A stretch of 12,287 bases of DNA from CAYSSG01 sp964433635. Lineage in GTDB: Bacteria > Atribacterota > Phoenicimicrobiia > Phoenicimicrobiales > Stramentimicrobiaceae. Shown one piece after another: positions 6,729-12,287 of this stretch. The notes beneath the pieces were generated by a model. The model had not been told where the DNA came from. It did not search any database and saw nothing but the letters and a program-made list of their open reading frames with translations. A program made the position numbers and the translations under genes. Numbering within the stretch: position 1 is the first letter of the stretch; each line of letters starts with the position of its first letter. The stretch covers positions 1 to 12,287 of the forward strand of contig CAYSSG010000052.1 of assembly GCA_964433635.1 (NCBI GenBank), given 5' to 3'.

Positions 6729-7700
6729 ATGTTTAAAAAATTTTTCTTTGTTTTGTTCGTTCTTGGTCTGGTTCTGGCACTAGCAGCTTTTGCATCCGAT
6801 TGCAAGACAACCATTCACCTGGCAAGCCCATTTGCTGTAGGACATATTTTAGTTGAAGCCGGTGAGAAATTCAAAGAGCTGGTAGAAAAAGAAAGCGGTG
6901 GAGAAATTGAAGTCATTGTGCAGCCGGAAGCCAGTTCTGAAGAAGAAGTCAATGTCTGGTGTAGTGAGGGAAAAGTTGAAATGCAGGCTACAGGGGGAGA
7001 GCCACTGGAAATCTCTGCTCCACAATATTTCTTTTTTAATGCTCCTTATGTGATGAAGGATTTTGATCACTTTATGAGGGTTTGGCAGGGTCCTCTGGGC
7101 ATGCAAGCCATAGAGCTGGTTGAAACAAATGGCAACATGACCTACTTAGGCATCGTTTACCGTGGTCTCCGGCAAACCACTTCCAATGAACCTATTTTTA
7201 CCCCGGATGATGTTGACAGGTTGAAACTCCGCTTGCCAACAGTGAGCACCTGGATTGCAGTCTGGGAAGAAATCGGTGCAAATCCAATTCCCATACCTTT
7301 GACCGAACTTTACAATTCATTAAAGGATGGTACAGCAGAGGCATCGGAGGGAGATTTACCACAGATTTCCTCTTTTAAACTTGATGAGGTACAGAAATTT
7401 CTCACGATGACCAACCATCTGGTCCAGACAGGAGGAATCCTCATTAATAAATCCTTTTTTGATAGTCTGCCAGAAGAACAGCAGAAATTGATCATTCAGA
7501 CATCCCGGGAAGCTTCTCGTTGGGCTAATGATAAAATCAAGAAAGGCGAAACAGGTATTCTGATTGATCTTCAGAGAAAGGGGATGCAGGTGATTATTCC
7601 TGATGCTGATGCTTTCCGGGAAAAAGGAAAACCAGCTGTTGAAGAATTATTCAGGGCCGAATGGCCGGTAACTACCTGGGAGGAAGTATTGGCTTATTGA
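6729..7700 (+). CDS. Second TRAP-type (DctP family) substrate-binding protein, without its own permease
   Basis: A secreted binding protein of 323 residues with a signal peptide of about 22 residues (MFKKFFFVLFVLGLVLALAA, cut after AFA). C25 follows SD rather than a lipobox, so it is probably not a lipoprotein. The DctP ligand-site frame is kept at the same spacing as in the first DctP: R148 (GLRQTTSN), R168 (LKLRLP), E193 and Y195 (LTELY). The rest of the sequence differs widely, for example EASEGD where most members have DGAE, so this is a distant paralogue with another ligand. No dctQ or dctM follows. It may dock on the DctQM at 1523-3334 or on a permease elsewhere. AAAGAGGTG at 6713-6721 supports the start. 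A strong promoter at 6447 probably drives it. Confidence 0.88.
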   Translation: MFKKFFFVLFVLGLVLALAAFASDCKTTIHLASPFAVGHILVEAGEKFKELVEKESGGEIEVIVQPEASSEEEVNVWCSEGKVEMQATGGEPLEISAPQYFFFNAPYVMKDFDHFMRVWQGPLGMQAIELVETNGNMTYLGIVYRGLRQTTSNEPIFTPDDVDRLKLRLPTVSTWIAVWEEIGANPIPIPLTELYNSLKDGTAEASEGDLPQISSFKLDEVQKFLTMTNHLVQTGGILINKSFFDSLPEEQQKLIIQTSREASRWANDKIKKGETGILIDLQRKGMQVIIPDADAFREKGKPAVEELFRAEWPVTTWEEVLAY

Positions 7701-7757
7701 GGATAAATAAAAATATCGGTAGTTTAAGATTTTTCCGAATGAGTAATGGATGAAGGC

Positions 7758-7808
7758 GGAGGGTATCAACTGAATATCAATGATCCCATTTGTAAGAAAA
7801 TGCCCTCC
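7758..7808 (+). terminator. Stem-loop after the second binding-protein gene
   Basis: GGAGGGTAT (7758-7766) pairs with ATGCCCTCC (7800-7808), a 9-bp stem with one G-U pair and a 33-base loop. Stem base and loop size resemble the hairpin after the first dctP (GAGGGC/GCCCTC, 32-base loop). No T-run follows, so termination would be inefficient; protection of the mRNA 3' end is another possibility. The rest of the 218-base gap (7701-7918) shows only weak promoter-like hexamers (TTGAAA at 7852, TATTAA at 7874). Confidence 0.4.
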
Positions 7809-7918
7809 CCTGAGATAGAATCACAAAATCTTTATGTTGCAAAATATTAAATTGAAAGTATGAATTAAGGAAATATTAAGAATCAAGGAGAATCTGATAA
7901 AAGAATAGGAGTACAAGC

Positions 7919-9022
7919 ATGTTTAATCGGGCGGAAATTAAGGAGAAGAAAAAAAGAATAAGAACTTTAATGGACTCATTAAATCTTAGTGCTATTTTAT
8001 TGAAGAGGCAATGCAACTTTTCCTGGATTACCTGTGGTGGCACAAATCAGGTAAGTATTGCCAGTGATACAGGGGCTGCCTCTATCCTGATTACATCTAG
8101 CGAAGAATATGTCATTTGCAATAATATTGAGGCGCCCCGGATAGAAAAAGAAGAAAAACTTTCGGAACAGGGATTTCAAATAAAGACATTTAAGTGGTAT
8201 GAGGATTGGGAAGAGAAAATCATTCATGAGATTACTAAAGGGGGAAAGATCGGTTGTGATATTGATTTCCCGGGAACGAAAAACATCTCCCAAGCTTTAA
8301 ATACCATCCGCTACGCTCTTACTCCCTCGGAAGTGGAAAGATATAAAGAAGTTGGCTATCTTAGCTCCAGAGCAATTGAAGAAACTGCATTAACCATAAA
8401 ACCGGGGGACAAAGAATGTGAGATCATCGGTAGATTAGCCGAAAGGTTATGGACTAACCGTTTAGATTATATTACGACTTTCTGTGCTGCAGATGAAAGG
8501 ATAGCGAATTACAGGCATCCTCTTGCAACAGAAAAAAAAGTTGATCAGAGAGTGATGCTCTGTGTTAATGCCAGAAAATGGGGATTAATTATCTCCCTCA
8601 CCAGATTTGTCCAGTTTGGCAAAATCCCTGAGGAGATAAAAAAGAAATATCAGGCTAATGTTTATATAGATTGTGTGATGATGGCTAATACCATACCCGG
8701 TAAACCGGTTGTAGAGGTATTTAAAAAAGGCATCGAAACATACAAGGAAATGGGATATCCGGAAGAATACCAATATCATCACCAGGGAGGAGCCATCGGT
8801 TACACAGGCAGAGATTATAGAGTAAATTTTCAAACGAATGAAATTGTTCAGGAAAACCAGGCATTCGCCTGGAATCCTTCCATTACCGGCAGCAAGAGTG
8901 AAGATACGATATTAGCTACTTCAGATGGCCCGGTACTTTTATCCAAACCGGTAATTTTCCCAAAACTAGAAATGAAAGGAGGTGAGCATGTTTTTGTAAG
9001 ACCCGACATTTTGATAAAATAA
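7919..9022 (+). CDS. M24 'pita-bread' family protein with degraded metal site, probably not a peptidase
   Basis: A cytoplasmic 367-residue protein with the two-domain architecture of aminopeptidase P, prolidase and creatinase: an N-terminal creatinase-type domain (about 1-130), then the C-terminal catalytic fold starting near LTPSEVERYK (134-143). By motif comparison with aminopeptidase P, the five metal ligands D, D, H, E, E map to N217 (LCVNARK), S226 (SLTR), G291 (HHQGGAIG), N319 (AWNPSI) and E328 (SEDTI). Only the last is kept, while non-metal histidines H200 and H287 remain. This alignment is by eye. Known M24 relatives without peptidase activity include creatinase, which needs no metal. 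I infer hydrolysis or lysis of a small metabolite, or a non-catalytic role. TAGGAG at 7906-7911 supports the start. It sits between two binding-protein genes. Confidence 0.8.
   Translation: MFNRAEIKEKKKRIRTLMDSLNLSAILLKRQCNFSWITCGGTNQVSIASDTGAASILITSSEEYVICNNIEAPRIEKEEKLSEQGFQIKTFKWYEDWEEKIIHEITKGGKIGCDIDFPGTKNISQALNTIRYALTPSEVERYKEVGYLSSRAIEETALTIKPGDKECEIIGRLAERLWTNRLDYITTFCAADERIANYRHPLATEKKVDQRVMLCVNARKWGLIISLTRFVQFGKIPEEIKKKYQANVYIDCVMMANTIPGKPVVEVFKKGIETYKEMGYPEEYQYHHQGGAIGYTGRDYRVNFQTNEIVQENQAFAWNPSITGSKSEDTILATSDGPVLLSKPVIFPKLEMKGGEHVFVRPDILIK
8977..8985 (+). promoter_or_regulatory. Shine-Dalgarno element inside the M24 gene, STAB-SD-like
   Basis: AAAGGAGGTGAGC spans 8975-8987, with the core GGAGGTGA at 8978-8985. 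It lies 101 bases upstream of the tctC ATG and inside the last codons of the M24 gene, where it encodes KGGE. An ATG at 8988 follows but gives only MFL and a stop. tctC has its own AAGGAG at 9062-9067. The position matches the two other copies. Confidence 0.4.
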
Positions 9023-9052
9023 ACTGGATTTTCTACATTTTATTGTAGAGAA
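9011..9052 (+). promoter_or_regulatory. Candidate tctC promoter overlapped by a palindrome
   Basis: TTGATA (9011-9016) and TACATT (9034-9039) are spaced 17 bases apart, matching consensus at five and four of six bases. Over the -10 lies an inverted repeat: TTCTACA (9031-9037) with TGTAGAGAA (9044-9052), including one G-T pair. This resembles the palindrome at 6503-6523 and could be an operator of the same regulator. The promoter start overlaps the end of the M24 gene, so read-through from upstream is equally possible. Confidence 0.35.
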
Positions 9053-9078
9053 GATATTAGAAAGGAGAGGTTCATTAA

Positions 9079-10068
9079 ATGAAAATAGTAACAAAAGGTA
9101 AGACTTTAATCGTGTCACTATTATTGATTTTGCTATGCTCTATGTTTTTGATGCCTGTGGTTTTTGCCCAGGAGGTATTTCCCTCCCGGGAAATAGAGCT
9201 AATGATTCCCTGGTCTGTGGGAGGCGCAACGGATATATCTTTCCGAACCTTTTTATCTGTTTTGCCTAAATACTTAAAAGTACCAGTAGTGATTGTGAAT
9301 ATACCTGGCGGAGGTGCTGTTCCTGGATATGCAGAGGCAATGACCAAAAAACCGGATGGATATTATCTTGCTGCCTGGGCTACCCCTTCCATTACTAAAA
9401 CACACATGAGCGTTACTCCTTACGATTATACAACCTTTGATCCCATTATTAATTTAACCAATGCACCCTGCTGGATTTTAGTTCCAGAGAATTCACCTTA
9501 TCAGAATTTGACTGACTTTCTTGATGCTGCCAAAAAACAACCGGGCAATGTTACCATGGGTAACGCAGGTGCAGGCGGGGGAACCCATATGATTGCCCTG
9601 GCTTTTGAGAAGGCAGCCGGAGTCAGTTTTAACCATGTTCCCTATCAGGGAGGCGGACCGGCTCTGGTAGGTGCCATGGGTGGACACGTTAATTCGGTCA
9701 TTGTGTCTCCACCGGAAGGAGTTGCTCAATTGGAATCCGGGGATTTAAGATGTGTCGCCGTCTTCTCCGATAACAGGCTGGAAGAGTTTCCGGATATTGC
9801 TACTGCCAAAGAGCAAGGGGTTGACTTTTCTCTTGCACAGTGGCGAGGATTGGCAGCTCCCCACGGAACGGATGCAGCCAGGATAAAAGTGATTCATGAT
9901 GCCTTTAAGGCAACCATGGAAGATCCCGATTTTCTGGTACTTGCCAAAAATGCAGGGGTACTCCTTGACTACAAAGGAACAGAGGAATTTACCAAGTGGG
10001 TAGAAGAGCAGGATAAGTTCTATAAAGACTTAATCATGACGAATAAACTGGGTGATAAGTACAAATAA
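9079..10068 (+). CDS. tctC: Tripartite tricarboxylate transporter substrate-binding protein, TctC family
   Basis: The secreted binding protein of the TTT transporter completed by tctB and tctA. It has 329 residues, with a signal peptide ending at PVVFA (26-30) and the mature protein starting QEVFPS. Family hallmarks are in order: LMIPWSVGGATDISFR (41-56), PGGGAVPGY (76-84), KPDGYYLA (91-98), GNAGAGGGTH (161-170), HVPYQGGGPAL (186-196), GGHVNS (201-206) and the final PDIATAKEQG (238-247) motif. In this family the two loops around PGGG and GAGGGTH hold the carboxylate. Ligands of relatives range from citrate to aromatic acids and amino acids, so the specific one is open. AAGGAG at 9062-9067 precedes the ATG. 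A strong terminator follows it, separating it from tctB. Confidence 0.93.
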   Translation: MKIVTKGKTLIVSLLLILLCSMFLMPVVFAQEVFPSREIELMIPWSVGGATDISFRTFLSVLPKYLKVPVVIVNIPGGGAVPGYAEAMTKKPDGYYLAAWATPSITKTHMSVTPYDYTTFDPIINLTNAPCWILVPENSPYQNLTDFLDAAKKQPGNVTMGNAGAGGGTHMIALAFEKAAGVSFNHVPYQGGGPALVGAMGGHVNSVIVSPPEGVAQLESGDLRCVAVFSDNRLEEFPDIATAKEQGVDFSLAQWRGLAAPHGTDAARIKVIHDAFKATMEDPDFLVLAKNAGVLLDYKGTEEFTKWVEEQDKFYKDLIMTNKLGDKYK

Positions 10069-10074
10069 TTAATT

Positions 10075-10128
10075 AAAAAAGATAGAGGGGTCTTTAGTTA
10101 TAATAGACTAATGCCTCTCTATCTTTTT
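10075..10128 (+). terminator. Rho-independent terminator between tctC and tctB
   Basis: GATAGAGGGG (10081-10090) pairs with CCTCTCTATC (10114-10123) with one G-T pair. The stem continues through TTAGT/ACTAA around a short loop. Five T residues (10124-10128) follow directly, and six A residues precede it, so it may act in both directions. It lies seven bases after the tctC stop and ends 15 bases before tctB, so tctBA depend on read-through. This fits high binding-protein and low permease output. Confidence 0.85.
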
Positions 10129-10143
10129 GGGAAAACATATTAA

Positions 10144-10608
10144 ATGGGGAAAAAAGAAATTATTCTGAGTATTATATTAATCATTGTTGCTATCATAGTT
10201 TTTGCCTTAACTTTTCAATTCCCTCATCAAACTGTAGCCCTGGCACCAACTGCCTTTCCGCGCTTTATTAGTGCAAGTTTGATGATACTTTCTATCGTAC
10301 TTCTAGGACAAGGAATAAGTGGAATTTCCAAAGGTACTTCCGGGCAGAAAAAAGAAAAATTAAAATATAATAAAGCCTTTATTTTAAAACTGATACTGAT
10401 GATATTTTTAGCTTTTTTATATACCCGGGTTATTGGCAAAATAGGTTATTTATTAGCAACACCTCCTTTTATAGCAGGCAATATGCTCCTTTTTAAGGAG
10501 AGAAGGATTGTTTGGATATCAGGGATGTCATTAGTTACTACAGTTCTCTTGTATTTTTTATTCAGGATGATATTTAAAATACCAATTCCTCGTTTTTCTC
10601 TTTTTTAA
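10144..10608 (+). CDS. tctB: Tripartite tricarboxylate transporter small membrane subunit, TctB family
   Basis: The small, poorly conserved membrane subunit of the TTT transporter: 154 residues with hydrophobic segments near 5-25, 37-57, 77-95, 100-116 and 122-143. The family markers TAFPRFIS (36-43, the FPR element after helix 1) and the C-terminal FRMIFKIPIPRFSLF (140-154, normally ending in an LP.G-type motif) support the call. The ATG at 10144 has no good Shine-Dalgarno; only GGGAA near 10129-10133 is present. No better start exists nearby, because the next in-frame ATGs would remove helix 1. Weak initiation behind a terminator suggests low expression. tctA follows after 29 bases. Confidence 0.85.
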   Translation: MGKKEIILSIILIIVAIIVFALTFQFPHQTVALAPTAFPRFISASLMILSIVLLGQGISGISKGTSGQKKEKLKYNKAFILKLILMIFLAFLYTRVIGKIGYLLATPPFIAGNMLLFKERRIVWISGMSLVTTVLLYFLFRMIFKIPIPRFSLF

Positions 10609-10637
10609 AGGCATTCTTACTAAAGGAGAGATATAGA

Positions 10638-12137
10638 TTGACAATCATTGAAGGTTTTTTATACGTTTTACATCCTTCTCATTTCCCCTTTCTTTTGCTG
10701 GGGGTTACAGGTGGCATTATCGTTGGTGCAATTCCCGGGTTAACCGGTTCAGTGGGAATTATCTTGCTTCTGCCTTTTATCTATTACCTGGACGCAAGTA
10801 CGGCAATTGTCATGCTTTGTGGAATGTTCTGTGGAGCCATCTATGGTGGCTCGATATCGGCTATCCTTATATCTACACCTGGTACCCCATCAGCAGCCGC
10901 AACAGTACTTGATGGATATCCCCTGGCTCAGAAAGGGGAGGCAGGAAAGGCAATTGGCGTAGCTACCATAGCCTCTGCTACAGGTGGCCTAATCTCTACC
11001 TTCTGTTTGATGTTTATTGCGCCACAATTAGCCAGGATTGCTCTCAAGTTCGGACCGGAAGAATATTTTGCCCTGATGATATTTGGACTAACCATTATTG
11101 CCAGTGTCTCCGGAAAATCATTGGTGAAGGGGTTGATAGCGGGATTTTTTGGACTTCTAATTGCTACTGTTGGACTGGATCCGGTTACCGGGTATGCCCG
11201 TTTTTCTTTTAATATTCCCAATTTAATGAGAGGATTTAGTACTTTGCCGGTTCTTATTGGTCTATTTGCGATATCACAGATTTTTATCCAGTTGGAAGAA
11301 AGAATATTAAAAGAAAAAGTGATTCACGCTGACCAGAAAATTACTGATGTTTTACCATCTTTTAAAGAGCTGAAAAGATTACTTACCGTTATTATTCCTG
11401 CTTCTTTTCTGGGGACATTTATTGGTATTATTCCAGGGACTGGAGGTACGATTGCAGCATTTCTGGCTTATAATGAAGCCAAGAGATGGTCGAAAGATCC
11501 AGAATCATTTGGGAAAGGGAATATTATGGGTGTTGCAGCACCGGAGGCGGCAAATAATGGTACAACCGGTGGTGCCATGGTCCCGCTTCTATCTCTTGGC
11601 ATCCCCGGGGATGCAGTAACTGCAGTCATGCTTGGTGCCCTCATTCTGATTGGTATTAGACCCGGACCTTTACTATTCAGGGAACATCCAGAAATTATTA
11701 ACCCCATTTTTGCCGGCATGTTTTTAGCAAATGTTTTAATTCTGATAATAGGTATATTGAGTGTAAGACTATTTCCAAAGATTTTAAAAACACCCGATTC
11801 TATACTTTTTCCTGTTATATTTGCCCTGTGCTTTCTGGGAGCCTTCTCTTTAAACAACAGTATTTATGATATGTTAATTGCCTTGATATTTGGGATTATT
11901 GGATATATTATGAGGCAGAATGGCTTTCCGATAGCTCCTGTTGTTTTAGGAGTTATACTGGGCCCTATCGTGGAAGATGAATTGGGGAGAGCTTTAATCA
12001 TTTCTCATGGTGACTGGACCGTACTTCTGAAATCTCCTATCGCTATCTTTTTCTACATCATTTCATTTCTTTCCCTTTTCTATTCTCTCAAGAGACAATT
12101 TTCTACAAATGTAAAGAAGGCTACATCATCAGGATAA
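10638..12137 (+). CDS. tctA: Tripartite tricarboxylate transporter large membrane subunit, TctA family
   Basis: The large permease subunit, 499 residues, as expected for the family, with about eleven to twelve membrane segments. Conserved blocks are intact: GAIPGLTGSVG (30-40), SISAILISTPGTPSAAATV (72-90) followed by DGYPLAQKGEAGKA (92-105), FIGIIPGTGGTIAAFLAY (261-278), the VAAPEAANNGTTGG block (299-312), SLGIPGDAVTAVMLGAL (319-335) and RPGPLLF (341-347). The paired PGT/PGD motifs in the two halves reflect the internal repeat that forms the substrate path. Translation starts at TTG 10638, supported by AAAGGAGAG at 10623-10630; no ATG lies close. It carries the TctC ligand inward with a cation, as known for the family. 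The short inverted repeat GATAAG/CTTATC at 12133-12153 overlapping its stop might weakly end the operon. Confidence 0.95.
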   Translation: MTIIEGFLYVLHPSHFPFLLLGVTGGIIVGAIPGLTGSVGIILLLPFIYYLDASTAIVMLCGMFCGAIYGGSISAILISTPGTPSAAATVLDGYPLAQKGEAGKAIGVATIASATGGLISTFCLMFIAPQLARIALKFGPEEYFALMIFGLTIIASVSGKSLVKGLIAGFFGLLIATVGLDPVTGYARFSFNIPNLMRGFSTLPVLIGLFAISQIFIQLEERILKEKVIHADQKITDVLPSFKELKRLLTVIIPASFLGTFIGIIPGTGGTIAAFLAYNEAKRWSKDPESFGKGNIMGVAAPEAANNGTTGGAMVPLLSLGIPGDAVTAVMLGALILIGIRPGPLLFREHPEIINPIFAGMFLANVLILIIGILSVRLFPKILKTPDSILFPVIFALCFLGAFSLNNSIYDMLIALIFGIIGYIMRQNGFPIAPVVLGVILGPIVEDELGRALIISHGDWTVLLKSPIAIFFYIISFLSLFYSLKRQFSTNVKKATSSG

Positions 12138-12250
12138 GAAAGGTTTCCTTATCTGTTTCAATTACCATGAATCATCTTAAACAGTATACCGGATTTACTC
12201 AGGGCATTATTAAGATGACCATATTAAGTATCACTGTGTTCATTGTCTCT

Positions 12251-12279
12251 TTGACGCTGGATTCAGATACTGCTATAAT
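12251..12279 (+). promoter_or_regulatory. Strong promoter facing a gene beyond the window
   Basis: TTGACG at 12251-12256 and a perfect TATAAT at 12274-12279 are separated by exactly 17 bases, and TGC directly before the -10 makes an extended -10. Five of six -35 bases match. It faces right, so a new transcription unit begins just outside the window. The 150 bases between tctA and the window end hold only this promoter and a small hairpin at the tctA stop. Confidence 0.7.
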
Positions 12280-12287
12280 TTTTAAAA

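Noticed and set aside
6795..6805. Lipoprotein site at Cys25 of the second DctP-type protein
   Set aside because: The residues before the cysteine (FASD) do not match a lipobox, so ordinary signal peptide cleavage after AFA is more likely.
12167..12287. Reading frame open from an ATG at 12167 to the window end, about 40 codons
   Set aside because: It has no ribosome binding site, no recognisable sequence, and is overlapped by a near-consensus promoter at 12251-12279, which better explains the stretch.
1..12287. Mobile element, CRISPR array or phage genes
   Set aside because: There are no transposase or integrase motifs, no terminal inverted repeats with target duplications, and no regularly spaced repeats; composition looks even across the window.

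Overview
The window is a compact, one-directional block of transport and oxidoreductase genes from a low-GC bacterium. Strong AGGAGG-type ribosome binding sites, the AT-rich sequence and the mix of TRAP and TTT transporters suggest an anaerobic Firmicutes- or Atribacterota-like organism. The lineage is inference; there is no rRNA or marker gene here to fix it. All ten confident genes lie on the + strand. No tRNA, rRNA, CRISPR array, insertion sequence or integrase is visible.

Layout. Bases 1-255 hold the possible tail of an upstream gene, a small hairpin and the leader of the first gene. Bases 256-3334 encode a complete TRAP transporter: DctP binding protein, DctQ small subunit and DctM large subunit, with a 271-base gap after dctP that holds hairpins and a candidate promoter/operator. 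Bases 3394-6427 encode three NAD(P)-type oxidoreductases: a CtBP-like D-2-hydroxyacid dehydrogenase, a short-chain dehydrogenase and a Gfo/Idh/MocA oxidoreductase. A 301-base gap carries a perfect-hexamer sigma-A promoter. A second DctP-type binding protein without its own membrane subunits follows (6729-7700), then an M24 'pita-bread' protein that has lost most metal ligands (7919-9022). A complete tripartite tricarboxylate transporter, TctC-TctB-TctA (9079-12137), comes last. The window ends on another strong promoter facing a gene outside it.

How the genes may work together (inference). Three secreted binding proteins and two ion-driven import systems bring in carboxylates or sugar acids. 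The three dehydrogenases could interconvert hydroxy and keto forms of the imported compound. The M24 protein may hydrolyse or lyse a C-N or similar bond rather than a peptide, because its metal site is degraded. No kinase, aldolase, dehydratase or regulator is present, so the pathway must be completed elsewhere and the substrate cannot be named.

The most unusual signal is in the RNA layer. The 8-mer GGAGGTGA occurs three times on the + strand by my reading, each time 100-103 bases upstream of the start codon of a binding-protein gene, where it cannot act as that gene's own Shine-Dalgarno. Each binding-protein gene is also followed by a stem-loop, a canonical terminator in the case of tctC. 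Together these look like mRNA-stabilising 5' sites and 3' barriers that would raise binding protein over membrane subunits.
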